Positions 49,801 to 60,600 of a stretch of 64,000 bases of DNA are shown piece by piece. The first letter of the stretch is position 1, and each line of letters begins with the position of its first letter. The notes below the pieces were generated by a model. It ran no database searches, was not told the origin of the DNA, and saw nothing but the letters and a program-made list of their open reading frames with translations. Both the position numbers and the translations under genes were made by a program. This stretch comes from a virus: positions 88,209 through 152,208 of the IMG/VR virus record IMGVR_UViG_3300049845_000291; one strand, given 5' to 3'.

Positions 49801-52800
49801 GGCTAACACAGCTGTCACGGCTGGGTCTTACGGAACTGCATCACAAGTCCCAACGATCACTGTTGACTCGAAAGGCCGCTTGACCGCGGCGTCGAACACC
49901 GCCATCGCCATCGCGGCAACCGCCGTAACGTCAGGCACGTTCAACAACGCACGAATTGCCGCTTCAAACGTCACCCAACACCAGGCAGCACTCACGATTC
50001 TGGAGAGCCAGATCACCGACGGCACTGTGTTGGCCCGTAATGCAGGTGATGAGGCGATCTCCGGGAACTGGACGTTCAACAACAACGTCGCGGTGCCGCT
50101 TGTACCGACGGCCGACGGCCACGCCGCTTCCAAGCAGTACGTTGACAACGCGATCACCGGCCTGGACATGAAGCAGTCGGTGCATGCGGCCACCACCGCG
50201 AACATCACGCTGTCTGGCACACAAACGGTTGACGGCGTTGCTCTTATTGCCGGCGATCGAGTGCTGGTCAAGAACCAGACAACCGCTTCACAGAACGGAA
50301 TCTACGTTGTTTCAGCCGGGTCTTGGACCCGCTCAATTGATGCCGATGATGCTGCTGAAGTGACCTCAGGTCTGTATGTCTTCGTTGAAGAAGGCACGGC
50401 AAACGGTGATACTGGTTGGGTCCTGAGCACCAATGACCCGATCACGATCGGCACCACCGCCCTGACCTTTGTCCAATTCAGCGGCCTTGGTCAGGTTACC
50501 GCTGGAGCCGGCATGACCAAGACCGGTAACACGCTGGATGTTGGCACAGCTTCTACGGCTCGCATTGTTGTCAACGCGGACAACATCGACCTGGCAACTG
50601 TCACCGATGGTGGCGGTGGTTCATTCCTGAAGTTCACGCGTGACACCTATGGTCGTGTCACTGGCACCAGCGCTGTAGTCGCGGCAGACATCAACAGCCT
50701 GGTTAGCACGACGTATGTCACTCGCTCTGCTGACACGATGACTGGCGCGCTTGGTGTGGTTGCTGGTACCGCTGGCGCTCCTGGTCTTTACATCGTTGGC
50801 GACACCAACACCGGTATCAACCAAGCAACGGGGGCTGACACCCTGGCTATCAGCACTGGTGGAACAAACCGCCTTGTTGTAAACAGCATCGGCACCGCCA
50901 TCAATGCATCTGGAAACGCTGCTACCCGTGTTCAGTTCGAGCTTGGTGGCAACCAGCTCTTGACAGGTTCTGCCGGATCGTACATCGGTATCGGGGCGTA
51001 CTGGGACACGGGGTGGAAGAACTCGGTCACTGGCAACGGCGGCATCGTCATCCGAAATGAAAGTGGCGGCACGATGCAGTTCATGACGGGCGACTCAACT
51101 GAAGTTGCAGGCACCGTCATTCCCGGATTCACGACAAGGATGGCGATCAACGGAGCTGGACAAGTTTCGATCTCCAGCGCAGCTGCTTCAACATCCACAG
51201 CCACCGGCGCCCTTACGGTTGCGGGTGGTGTTGGTGTTGGCGGTGCGATCTATGCAGCTAGCTTCAACGGCCCGCTGACGGGCAACGTCACTGGCAACGT
51301 GACAGGCACGGTCAGCGGCAACGCTGGCAGCGCCACTGTGCTGCAGACAACTCGCACGTTCAACCTGTCTGGTGTCACTACGGGTGGTGCCCAGAACTTT
51401 AACGGCTCGCAGAACGTCGTCATCAACGTGACGGCCGTTCCAACCTCGCTGCTGACTGGCGTCATTGCTGATGCTCAGATCTCCGGTGCATACTCTGGCA
51501 TCACGAACTTGAGCATGTCAGGCAACCTGACAATTACCTCGAGCTCCGCGTCGCAGATCTTCATGAACAGCCCAACTGTTCAAGGGGCATATCAGTTCAC
51601 GCAGGTCGGCGGCTTGAACCGTTGGGTTTGGGGCGCAAATAGCACCGCCGAAACAGGTTCCAACGCAGGTTCGAACTTCTTCATCCAGCGGTACACTGAC
51701 GCTGGCGCCATCATCGACGTGCCGCTGAGCATCACGCGCTCGTCTGGCCAGGTCGTGATTCCAAACGGCTCTGGTATCGCGCAGCTGAACGCTTCAAACC
51801 TGTCAAGCGGCACCGTTGCTGATGCGCGTTTGTCATCAAACGTGGCGTTGCTAAACGCCACCCAGACCTTCACAGGACAGAAGACCTTCAACCAGGCGTT
51901 GTTGATGGGCTCAACAACGCTCTTCAACATCAACGGCTCTACTCCCGGTGGCCAGATCAACGGTCTGTATGTTGCCGATCTTGGTGGCACGGTCGGCACA
52001 ACGAACAACCCAACCTTTACCGCCGCGATTGCCGGTCAGATCGATTCGAGCCGCTCAGTGGCCGTATCTGTTGACGGCGCTGGTAATCTCTGGGGCTTCC
52101 GCTCGCACTCCAGTGCTGGCACCTATGTCTGGAACTCGAAGGTCGTCAACGCTGATCAACTCACAACGGCCCGCACTATTGCGCTGTCGGGTGCTGCAAC
52201 CGGTACTGCAACCTCGTTCAACGGCTCAGCAAACATCACGATCCCAGTAACGGCGCTGAACGCGTCGAACCTGACAACCGGTACGGTCCCAACCGCACGT
52301 CTTGGCACCGGAACTGCTGACAGCACCACGTACCTGCGTGGTGACGGCACGTGGGCAGCTGGTATCGCTGGAGTGACGAGCATCACGATCGCCGGCTCTA
52401 ACGGCATCGGTGTTTCGAACCCAACGATCACCAGCACCGGCACGGTGACGCTGTCGCTTGGCGACATCACGCCGACCACGGTTCGTGTGCCTGATGGCAC
52501 TGTGGCGCTGCCATCCATCACCTTTGCTTCCGACCTCGACACCGGCATCTATCGTTCTGGTACCAACATCCTGGCCTTCACGACTGGTGGTACGCAGGCC
52601 ATGACGCTCGACGCGTCAGGAAACACGAACATCATTGGTCGTCTGGGTGTGCTTGATGGCACACCAAACACCAGCGTGGTCGCCAACCTTGCCGGTACCT
52701 TCACTGCAAATGCCGGGCGCTATGGCATTCAGAACCTTGTTACGCTCACCAATGAGGCGTTGACAACGGATCGCACCTCATTTGGTGCTTTCAACCGCAT

Positions 52801-55800
52801 TGAGACGCAAGTTCAAAACGGGGTCGCATTCTCACTGAACATTGAAGGTGCCCGAAACCTGGCGCAGACAAGTGCCGCCGGCGGAAACTCGATTGATGGT
52901 GAAGGCGCGCTGATTGGCGCCACAAACTACGCGCTGCACCAAACCGCGGATGTTACCTTCACGCGTATGGAGAACGTGTACGGTGCTCAGAACCTGGCAA
53001 TTGTTTCTGGTGCTACCGCAATTGGTGATAACACATACGGCTCAGTCAACACAGCGCAAGCTTCAGGTGCTGGAAGCATAATTACAACGGCGATGGGTGT
53101 CCGTTCTCGTGTCATTGCAAGCAACGCAACTTCCAGCATCACGACCGGACACCTGTTCTACGGTGACATGTCAGCCACCGGCACGATCACTAACCGATAC
53201 GGCCTGTACATCGCCACCGCAATCAACAACTACGTCGCTGGTGGCTTCCAGATCGCCGGCACCGCAGCAACTGGCACCAACACGCATGGTCTTGGTGTTG
53301 GTATCGCTCCATCCGGAACCACTGGCACGATTCGCACGTCAAGCCAGATTTTTACGTACGCGTCAGATACTGTGTCGGCCCCTGGTTACTCTTGGGACGG
53401 CGACCCCAACACTGGCATGTTCCGCCCGGCTGAAGATATTCTTGCGTTCACGGCAGGTGGAACAGAGACCATGCGTCTTGAACCAACGCAGGTGCTGATC
53501 GGTGCAACGACCGGTCAGGTGACCGCCGGTACTGATTCTCGTGTGCAAATCCATGGTTTGACAAACGCGCTTAGCTCGTTGTCGATCGCCCGGCACAATG
53601 CTGATGCTTCGGGCGCGCTGCTCTATCTTGGCAAGTCTCGTGCAACATCAGTTGGCGGAATCACCGCTGTCGTCGCAAACGACATTCTTGGCAACATCAT
53701 TTGGGCCGGTGGTGACAACGCCGCAATGTCTTCTGGTGCAACAATCCGGGCAGTTGCAACTCAAACGTGGAGTACCACGGCCCGCGGTACAGCGCTGGAA
53801 TTGCAGACTACTGCTGACAGCACTACAACGCAGGTTACCAGGTTGCAAGTCTTGCAAACTGGTCAGATCACGATGCCCGCAAACATTGCGGCAACATCAA
53901 CAACGACTGGTACGCTGGTCGTAACTGGTGGTGTTGGTGTTAGTGGCACGATCCACGCTGGTGCGTTTGACGGCGACTTGACTGGCAATGCAACAACGGC
54001 CACCACCCTGCAGACAACTCGTTCGATTGGCTTGTCTGGTGTCACTGCAACGGCACAGAACTTCAACGGTTCAGCGAACATCACGATTCCTATCACCGCA
54101 GTTCCGGCCTCTTTGCTGACCGGCACGATCGCTGATGCTCGTATCAGCGGCTCGTATACTGGCTTGACAAACCTGACCGGCACTGGCACTGTTGACTTCT
54201 CACGCTTCATCGGAAATGGCGCAGACAGTGCTTCGGCCCCATCGTTCTCATGGACCGGTGACCTGGACACCGGCATCTATACCCCGGCTGCCAACCAGGT
54301 TGCGGTCAGCACTGGCAACAGTCAAGCAGCGCTGTTTACTTCCAGCCGTGTCACTGTGACGCCATTGCTGCAGGCCTCAAACGGTGTTGCAATGGGCAGC
54401 GCCGTAAACCCAGTGTACGAGATCAACCTGGACTTTGGCTCTGATGTGGCAGGCACGTGGCGCAAGATTATCGGTGCGACCCTACAAGATACTCAGTTCT
54501 CGACGCACGGATTCGTGATCGAGATCGAGGATCCAGGTTCTAACATCGCTTCAGCGAACACCGTGAACTCAATTGAGCGCGAACGGTTCTATGTTGCGAT
54601 GGTTCGTGCTGAAAGCACGACGCTCAACACACCAGATGCCTGCTACGTAACTGGCCCAAGTAATCGTATCCGTGCCATCAAGACGGCGATCGGCACGTAT
54701 GAGGTGCAAATCCAGAACGATTCGCAGTTCCGTGAGTACCGCGTCAGCATCTCAACCTACGCGTCAAACGGCTCGCACACGATCACGTACTTTGATGGTA
54801 CTGCTGGTGGTACCGCCACGGGCACCTATGCTGCAACTGTAGGCACTGCAACTGAGTGGTTCCAGCAGGTCAAGCTTGCTTCGACAACGGCTTCATCTTC
54901 AACGACAACTGGCGCCCTCACGGTGGCAGGTGGTGTTGGGGTCGCTGGACAAGTCACAGCTGCTACCTTCTCCGGCTCCGGTGCCGCGCTAACATCTCTG
55001 AACGCGTCGAACTTGTCGTCTGGTACCGTTCCAAATGCACGTATCTCTGGTTCATATGATGGTATTGATGTTCTAACAGCCAACGACTTCATTGCAGCAT
55101 CTGGAGGTGTGGCGCTTCGCATGAAGGACAGCACTGGTGCAACAGGTGTTGCAACGCTGGTCTATTCTGATGGCGCAGATTTCTACTTCCTGTTGACGAA
55201 CAGTGGTGACGCCAACGGCACCTGGAACACGCTCCGTCCGTTTAGGTTCAGCAAGACCACCGGTTTGGTCCAGATGGCCCACGGTTTAACTGTGACAGGC
55301 ACGGTGACTGGCACTACCTTCTCTGGTTCTGGTGCTTCGTTGACCTCGCTGAACGCGTCGAACCTGTCAACAGGCACGGTTGGCACGGCCCGTCTTGGTA
55401 GTGGCACCGCGAATAGCACAACCTTCCTGCGTGGCGACGGCACTTGGGCGGTTCCAACAGCATCGGGCGATCTGACACCGACATCAGTGACATCATCCGG
55501 CTCAATCATTGGCACCACGAACCTAATTGCGCGTGGTGGTGGCACTGGTGCTGAAGGTGGTCAGCTCGTTCTCGGGTACGGCAACAACTTGGCCACGGCC
55601 ATCACCGGACAGGCAAACAACACCTGGAACCTGGACGTCGTCACCAGCGACTTCCGCATCTTCCGCTTGAACAGCGCCGGCACGGCTTTGACGGCCGTTC
55701 AAATCTCTGAGGCAGGCAGCGCCGCGTTCCAAGGGAACATCGCGTCGACCACGACTGGAACCGGTACGATTGTTGTGACTGGTGGTGTTGGTGTCAGCGG

Positions 55801-56977
55801 ACAGGTTACGGCCGGTGCCTTCTCTGGTTCTGGCGCTTCGCTGACGTCTCTGAACGCGTCGAACCTTGGATCTGGTACGGTACCAGATGCACGGATCTCT
55901 GGTGCGTACTCGGGTATCACGACGTTGACGCTGACCTCTGGCTTGATCCTCCCAGATGGATCGGCCGCGACCCCCGCGATCCGATTCACCAATGACACTG
56001 ACACTGGTATCTGGCTTGGTGCTGTTGGTGACATGCGCTTCTCAGTTGGCGGGTCAGCTCGGATGACGATGACGGCTACCGAGATCTCAACGGCTAACGG
56101 AGCCGCATGGACCGGTAACGGCTCTGGCCTGGCGAACCTGAATGCGTCGAACTTGACATCTGGCACTATCCCAGATGCACGGATCTCTGGTGCGTACACT
56201 GGTATCACGACCCTTTCTATCACCAGCAACCTGACAGTTCAGCCAAGTACCACGACGCATGGGTACACGCAGATCGTTCCCGGTAACGCCACTAACTCTG
56301 GCTACATCGCCTTCCATGCCTTCACTTCAGGGGTTCGTCAGGGCTACATCGGGTATTCAGCTACGAACTCGACACTGGACGCCGGCACCATCCCATATGT
56401 TGCAGGAACGCACGCCTTTACCGGCACGATCAGCGGCAACGGCTCAGGTCTTACCACCTTGAACGCGTCGAACTTATCATCGGGAACAGTCCCAGATGCA
56501 CGGATCTCTGGTGCGTACTCGGGTATCACGACGTTGACGCTGACCTCTGGCTTGATCCTCCCAGATGGCACAAGTGGAACGCCAGCTATTCGCTTCACGT
56601 CTGACACGAACTGCGGTATCTATCGACACACCACCGACACAGTCGGTGTGAACACCGCGTTGTACGTGAACGGCGAAATCACGGCGTTCTCTGATCGTCG
56701 TGTTAAGACGAACGTCGAGTCGGTGCCAGATGCGCTGCTTAAGGTGCAGGCTATCCGAGGCGTCACATACGAGCGGACCGACCTGGAAGATGGCAAGCGC
56801 TACGCTGGTGTGATTGCTCAAGAAGTTGAGCAGGTCTTGCCAGAGGTTGTCCGCACTGGTGATGATGGCATGAAGTCCGTGAACTACGACGGTCTGTCTG
56901 CCCTGTTGATCGAGGCTATCAAGGAGCTGTCCGACAAGGTCAAGGCCCTTGAAGCCAAACTTGCAAAGTACGAGTAA
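46889..56977 (+). CDS. Giant tail fibre, 3362 residues, with S74 chaperone domain
   Basis: This is the longest gene in the window. It begins MATNRSFVAKNGLDNNGNP and includes at least three copies of a module of about 300 residues (TVDGVALIAGDRVLVK, SQNGIYVV, then TAGTYRSVTTDAYGRVTAG and SGYGITDAQPLDADL). Many shorter Gly/Thr/Ser blocks and repeats around DTGIYRS and SGTVPDARISGAYSG follow. The C terminus is an S74 chaperone with FSDRRVKTNVES (Ser, Lys), GVIAQEVEQVLPEVV and a coiled-coil end. AGAGGAAAG is the ribosome site. It overlaps no gene and is followed after three bases by a 200-residue gene. Probably a long side or central fibre for host adsorption. Confidence 0.88.
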   Translation: MATNRSFVAKNGLDNNGNPITGAGTVGSSLQVSGAHALTFTLAGPTTVSLPTSGTLVTSTQISALSTATSANTPNTIVQRDGSGNFSAGTVTLTGLTTSALSVSTSGIPLFSHPTAIQLELREGDQTLPAGRWRFTVDGDILSVRHNTAVAGDFTTYVSPISFSSTNNVTIPNNLLVSGTITGTLSGNASTATALQTGRTFSVSGDATGTSTAFTGTADATIPVTLATVNSNVGSFGTASQVSTFTVNAKGLITAASNTNIAIAAGAVTSGTFADARIAASNVTQHQAALTIAETQITDGALLARNAGNETISGTWTFSNNVTVPLVPTADSHAASKQYVDNMAAGVAPQESVRAATTAAITLSGTQTVDGVALIAGDRVLVKDQGTASQNGIYVVAAGAWTRATDFDGSPTNEVTQGDLIFVELGTVNANTSWVLLTANPITVGTSALNFSIFSRSADLNAGNGLTRSGNTINVVTASTARIVVNADNIDLATAGTAGTYRSVTTDAYGRVTAGTNPTTLSGYGITDAQPLDADLTAIAGLVGTSGLLRKVGTDSWSLDTATYLTGNQSISLTGDATGTGATSIAVTLANTAVTPASYGSATQVGTFTVDSKGRLTAASNTTIAIPTSAVTSGTFANARIAASNVTQHQAALTIAETQITDGALLARVGDDETISGNWAFSNNVTVPLVPTALAHAASKQYVDNSLQGLQSKPSVRAATTANLTATYSNGSAGVGATLTGTGTLPTIDGVTLTTGDGVLVKNQTASLQNGRYNVTTVSPNWVLTRCGLCDENDEIPGAYIFVTDGSTLKNTGWVLSVASPSTFVVGTDAITVVQFSGAGEYTAGAGLALFGNTFSVGTASAARIVVNADTIDLATVGTAGTYRSVTTDAYGRVTAGTNPTTLSGYGITDAQPLDADLTSIAGLAGTSGLLRKTAANTWSLDTNTYITGNETITLSGDVTGSGSTAITATLANTAVTAGSYGTASQVPTITVDSKGRLTAASNTAIAIAATAVTSGTFNNARIAASNVTQHQAALTILESQITDGTVLARNAGDEAISGNWTFNNNVAVPLVPTADGHAASKQYVDNAITGLDMKQSVHAATTANITLSGTQTVDGVALIAGDRVLVKNQTTASQNGIYVVSAGSWTRSIDADDAAEVTSGLYVFVEEGTANGDTGWVLSTNDPITIGTTALTFVQFSGLGQVTAGAGMTKTGNTLDVGTASTARIVVNADNIDLATVTDGGGGSFLKFTRDTYGRVTGTSAVVAADINSLVSTTYVTRSADTMTGALGVVAGTAGAPGLYIVGDTNTGINQATGADTLAISTGGTNRLVVNSIGTAINASGNAATRVQFELGGNQLLTGSAGSYIGIGAYWDTGWKNSVTGNGGIVIRNESGGTMQFMTGDSTEVAGTVIPGFTTRMAINGAGQVSISSAAASTSTATGALTVAGGVGVGGAIYAASFNGPLTGNVTGNVTGTVSGNAGSATVLQTTRTFNLSGVTTGGAQNFNGSQNVVINVTAVPTSLLTGVIADAQISGAYSGITNLSMSGNLTITSSSASQIFMNSPTVQGAYQFTQVGGLNRWVWGANSTAETGSNAGSNFFIQRYTDAGAIIDVPLSITRSSGQVVIPNGSGIAQLNASNLSSGTVADARLSSNVALLNATQTFTGQKTFNQALLMGSTTLFNINGSTPGGQINGLYVADLGGTVGTTNNPTFTAAIAGQIDSSRSVAVSVDGAGNLWGFRSHSSAGTYVWNSKVVNADQLTTARTIALSGAATGTATSFNGSANITIPVTALNASNLTTGTVPTARLGTGTADSTTYLRGDGTWAAGIAGVTSITIAGSNGIGVSNPTITSTGTVTLSLGDITPTTVRVPDGTVALPSITFASDLDTGIYRSGTNILAFTTGGTQAMTLDASGNTNIIGRLGVLDGTPNTSVVANLAGTFTANAGRYGIQNLVTLTNEALTTDRTSFGAFNRIETQVQNGVAFSLNIEGARNLAQTSAAGGNSIDGEGALIGATNYALHQTADVTFTRMENVYGAQNLAIVSGATAIGDNTYGSVNTAQASGAGSIITTAMGVRSRVIASNATSSITTGHLFYGDMSATGTITNRYGLYIATAINNYVAGGFQIAGTAATGTNTHGLGVGIAPSGTTGTIRTSSQIFTYASDTVSAPGYSWDGDPNTGMFRPAEDILAFTAGGTETMRLEPTQVLIGATTGQVTAGTDSRVQIHGLTNALSSLSIARHNADASGALLYLGKSRATSVGGITAVVANDILGNIIWAGGDNAAMSSGATIRAVATQTWSTTARGTALELQTTADSTTTQVTRLQVLQTGQITMPANIAATSTTTGTLVVTGGVGVSGTIHAGAFDGDLTGNATTATTLQTTRSIGLSGVTATAQNFNGSANITIPITAVPASLLTGTIADARISGSYTGLTNLTGTGTVDFSRFIGNGADSASAPSFSWTGDLDTGIYTPAANQVAVSTGNSQAALFTSSRVTVTPLLQASNGVAMGSAVNPVYEINLDFGSDVAGTWRKIIGATLQDTQFSTHGFVIEIEDPGSNIASANTVNSIERERFYVAMVRAESTTLNTPDACYVTGPSNRIRAIKTAIGTYEVQIQNDSQFREYRVSISTYASNGSHTITYFDGTAGGTATGTYAATVGTATEWFQQVKLASTTASSSTTTGALTVAGGVGVAGQVTAATFSGSGAALTSLNASNLSSGTVPNARISGSYDGIDVLTANDFIAASGGVALRMKDSTGATGVATLVYSDGADFYFLLTNSGDANGTWNTLRPFRFSKTTGLVQMAHGLTVTGTVTGTTFSGSGASLTSLNASNLSTGTVGTARLGSGTANSTTFLRGDGTWAVPTASGDLTPTSVTSSGSIIGTTNLIARGGGTGAEGGQLVLGYGNNLATAITGQANNTWNLDVVTSDFRIFRLNSAGTALTAVQISEAGSAAFQGNIASTTTGTGTIVVTGGVGVSGQVTAGAFSGSGASLTSLNASNLGSGTVPDARISGAYSGITTLTLTSGLILPDGSAATPAIRFTNDTDTGIWLGAVGDMRFSVGGSARMTMTATEISTANGAAWTGNGSGLANLNASNLTSGTIPDARISGAYTGITTLSITSNLTVQPSTTTHGYTQIVPGNATNSGYIAFHAFTSGVRQGYIGYSATNSTLDAGTIPYVAGTHAFTGTISGNGSGLTTLNASNLSSGTVPDARISGAYSGITTLTLTSGLILPDGTSGTPAIRFTSDTNCGIYRHTTDTVGVNTALYVNGEITAFSDRRVKTNVESVPDALLKVQAIRGVTYERTDLEDGKRYAGVIAQEVEQVLPEVVRTGDDGMKSVNYDGLSALLIEAIKELSDKVKALEAKLAKYE
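55530..55810 (+). repeat. Fibre module shared with 62020-62300
   Basis: The segment encoding GEGGQLVLGYGNNLA through FRIFRLNSAGTALTAVQ and GTIVVTGGVGVSGQV is nearly repeated in the 1992-residue fibre at about 62020-62300, at both DNA and protein level. It is a duplicated or exchanged module between the two fibre genes. Confidence 0.65.
55883..55959 (+). repeat. 77-bp direct repeat, copy 1
   Basis: Identical by eye to 56492-56568 in the same gene and frame; it encodes PDARISGAYSGITTLTLTSG and a few more residues. Absence of silent differences points to recent duplication or gene conversion. Confidence 0.7.
56492..56568 (+). repeat. 77-bp direct repeat, copy 2
   Basis: Second copy of the segment at 55883-55959, 609 bases downstream in the giant fibre gene, just before the final fibre module and the S74 domain. 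Confidence 0.7.
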
Positions 56978-56980
56978 GCC

Positions 56981-57583
56981 ATGCCAGTACCAACCACAAA
57001 CGTGACCTTCAGCTCAATTCAGACTGAGTTTGGGGGTTCCAATCCGATCTCCATCAGTGAGTACTACCGAGGTGGGGCTTTGGTGCCAGCCGGCACTGCC
57101 ACCTCGGCAACTGACGGAACCCCCATTTCAACCTCGGGGTTGATTCGAGTTGGGATGTTTAGAGGAACCAGTGCGGCCCCAACGGGCATGATTCCAAGCT
57201 CTTATGGCACTATCTTCCACAACACCATCTCACCAGTCAATGCTTTTGCAGCACTTAGATTCAACTCGAGTGGGCAGGCCTTTGAGTTGATTGGGGCATC
57301 TCCTGCGGTGGCTGCCCCAAACTGGTATGAACCCACAACCACCGGAATCGGAAACTCGTACTGGATCAGGATACGTCGGGTCAGTGGGTCCGCAACAGGT
57401 TACGTTGGGGCCACCGTAAACACCTGGCTGCAGATGAGCAGCACTCGTGAGATTGGGCATCTTATCGATGGCCCCTCAGATTTCATTACGGCACTTTACG
57501 AGATTGATTTTTCCACATCATCCGGTGGCACGCCTATCGTCGGGGTATCTGACGTTGAGATCAACGTGATCAAGGAGTTCTAA
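56981..57583 (+). CDS. Small virion protein paired with fibre
   Basis: The 200-residue protein begins MPVPTTNVTFSSIQTEFGG, followed by NPISISEYYRGGALVPAG. The same opening plan (xxIQxEFGGxxPISxxxYxRGG) occurs in the partial gene at 63627, also directly after an S74 fibre. It starts three bases after the giant fibre stop, so the two are co-expressed. It may be a tip, adaptor or collar protein; the role is inferred from position. Confidence 0.6.
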   Translation: MPVPTTNVTFSSIQTEFGGSNPISISEYYRGGALVPAGTATSATDGTPISTSGLIRVGMFRGTSAAPTGMIPSSYGTIFHNTISPVNAFAALRFNSSGQAFELIGASPAVAAPNWYEPTTTGIGNSYWIRIRRVSGSATGYVGATVNTWLQMSSTREIGHLIDGPSDFITALYEIDFSTSSGGTPIVGVSDVEINVIKEF

Positions 57584-57603
57584 GTTGACCTAGGACCTTC
57601 AGA

Positions 57604-57610
57604 CTAAATA
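57604..57610 (+). promoter_or_regulatory. Late-type promoter box (GACTAAATAGG)
   Basis: CTAAATA 25 bases before the ATG of the 1992-residue fibre gene. Same sequence class as the boxes at 39499 and 43810. Confidence 0.6.
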
Positions 57611-57635
57611 GGACGTTGAATCAAGGTCGCATCCC

Positions 57636-60600
57636 ATGTTCATTGATCGTCCAAATATCGTAGAAGGCTCCTTCATCCTGAACGCTACGGTGCAGAGCGG
57701 AAACGCTTCTGCTCAAGCCGCGCTGAACCCAACCCCAGGTGAGCTGTTCTTTAGAACTGATACGGGTGTCCTGCAGATCTATGGTGCCAGCTTCACGTGG
57801 GAAACGATCTCCACTAGTGGGACTCTGACAACTCATGTCAATGACACAGCACTGCACCTGACGTCGGCCCAAAACACGTTGTTGGACGGCTTGGCCTCCA
57901 CGTTGACGGCAACCGAGCTGAACTACGTCGATGGCGTGACATCACCGATCCAGACGCAGCTAAATGCGCTTGCTGAACACACGACCGATGCCACAATCCA
58001 CGTCACATCAGCTCAGAAAACGTTGCTTGACGGGCTTGCCGCCGGACTGACGGCAACCGAGCTGAACTACGTCGACGGTGTCACATCATCAATTCAGACA
58101 CAGCTCAACAACCGGATCTTGAAGTCTGGTGGTGATACGGTCACCGGCACCCTGACATTCAGCTCTGGCGCTAAGGTCACCGGCCTGCCTGCGCCAACGG
58201 CAGATACCGATGCCGCTAACAAGGCATACGTTGACGCGCTTGCCGGCGGCATCGACTGGAAACAAGCTGTCAAGGCCGCCACCACGGCTGCCATCACTCT
58301 GTCCGGACTGCAAACGATCGACGGCATCACGTTAATTGCTGGTGATCGTGTCCTGGTGAAGAATCAAGGCACGCTGTCGCAGAACGGTATCTACCTCGCC
58401 TCATCATCAGCCTGGACTCGTGCGGCAGACTACGATACCGCTCTGAAGGTCAGCCAAAGCGCGGTGTACGTGCTGGCTGGTGGCACGGTCAACGGACGTG
58501 GCTCCTTTGTCATGCCGAACACGATCAGTACCTTCCCTGGTGATGCGATCGAGTTCTTCCCGTTCAGCGGCCCTGTAATCAACACGGCTGGCAGCGGCAT
58601 CGACTTGGCAATCAACGGAACAGTGTCGGCGAAGATTTCCCGTGGACTGACCTTTGACGCTGGCGGCAACATCGAGATTCGCCCATATTCTGGACACCTA
58701 CTGCTGACCCTTGACGGAACGACCACCAGCACGAACGCCACGGCGCAGCTTGGTTTGGCCAACTCGGGCGTGACCGCAGGAACGTATCGTTCCGTGACCG
58801 TCGACGTCAAAGGCCGCGTTACTGCTGGATCAAACCCGACGACACTTGCTGGGTATGGCATCACGGACGCCCAAGCATCGAGCAACGACCTGTCTGCGAT
58901 TGCCGCACTTTCAACCACCGGAATCATGGTTCGGACTGGCACGGCTACGTACGCCACAAGAACCATTGCGCAAGGCACTGGGATCTCGATCACAAATGGG
59001 AACGGTGTCACGAACAGCGACATCACGATCGCCACCAATGGGACGGCCGCTAGCACCGCTAACACGCTCGTGCTGCGTGATAACAGCTCAAACTTCAGTG
59101 CAAACCAGATCACGTTGACTGGTGGCCTGTTGTTTGGTGGGAGCTTGGTGAACAACACGAGCACTGGTGACTGGGTACTTGGTGGAACCGCCACGACGTC
59201 TGGCACTGACACCGGACGTCTGATTCTTCGACCAACGTCAACCACCACAGTCGCTCGTGGGGCGTACATCATTTTGGCTGGTAATCAGGCTGTTACTGAT
59301 CCAGGTAGATTGACTCTGGCATCTGGTGACTCTGGCATTGTGTCGATCAACGGTGGTACCTTGGGCACCACGATCAGCGGCGCAGGTGGTCTGACGGTCA
59401 GCGGTGGTGTGATCACCGGCAACGGCTCTGGTCTGACGAACTTGGACGCAGGCGATCTGTCAACAGGGACGGTGCCTGTTGCTCGCCTTGGATCTGGTAC
59501 CGCGAACAGCGGCACCTTCTTGCGCGGTGACAACACATGGCAACCTGTCGGTGACGGCAGCGTGTCGACTGTTTCGGTCGTGACAGCGAACGGGATCTCA
59601 GGTACTGTCGCAAACGCGAGCTCAACACCAGCTATCACACTGACGCTTGGCGCCATCACGCCGACATCAGTTGCTGCAACGACCACAATCTCAGGCACTT
59701 CGATCTCCAGCTCGGTGCAGTTCCTTGCTATTGGAACTGATTCGGAAACGGTCCCAGGCTATTCCTGGACAGGTGACACAAATTGCGGCATGTTCAGGCC
59801 GGCAGCTGACACCATTGGTTTCACGACTGCTGGCACAGAGGCATTGCGCATTACCAGCACGAATCAGGTGCTGTTTGGTCATACCGCCCCCATCATTGCT
59901 CGCACTGGCACCACGGACTTCACGCCAACGGTTCAAAGCCCAGGCACAACCGGTGCCGCATCCAGCATCCTGCTGGCTCGTTACTCCGCAAACACCGGTG
60001 CGCCAGTTCTGTACCTCGGCAAGTCTCGAGGCGCAACTGTTGGAACTGCCGCGGCGGTGCTGAGCGGTGACGTGCTTGGCATGGTTTCGTTCCAGGCTGA
60101 TGATTCAGTTCGCCTGGCCGAAGCCGCACGGATCTCTTCGATTGCCACGGCAACTGGGCTTGTCGACGCGGTGTCAGCCCGTCTTGAGTTCTCCACTACC
60201 AATGCAGGGCAGACGCCAACGGCGCGCATGCGAATCGACGCCGATGGTGAGGTCACGATGCTGGCGGGCCTTGCTAGCACGACAGCCGGAACCGGTACCT
60301 TGGTGGTGACTGGTGGCGTTGGCGTGTCGGGCCAGGTTACGGCTGGCACGTTCAGCGGGAACGGTGCCGCGATCACGAACATCAACGCTGGTAACATCGC
60401 AACCGGCACGATTGCAAACGCCCGCACCACTGGAACGTCGACAAACGACATCAACACGCTGGTGCTGCGTGACGGTACTGGGAACTTTAGTGCCGGAACA
60501 ATCACGGCTACTGCCTTCTCTGGAGCTGGTGGATCGCTCACAAATTTGAACGCGTCGAACCTGGGATCAGGCACGGTTCCAGATGCTCGCATCAGCGGCT

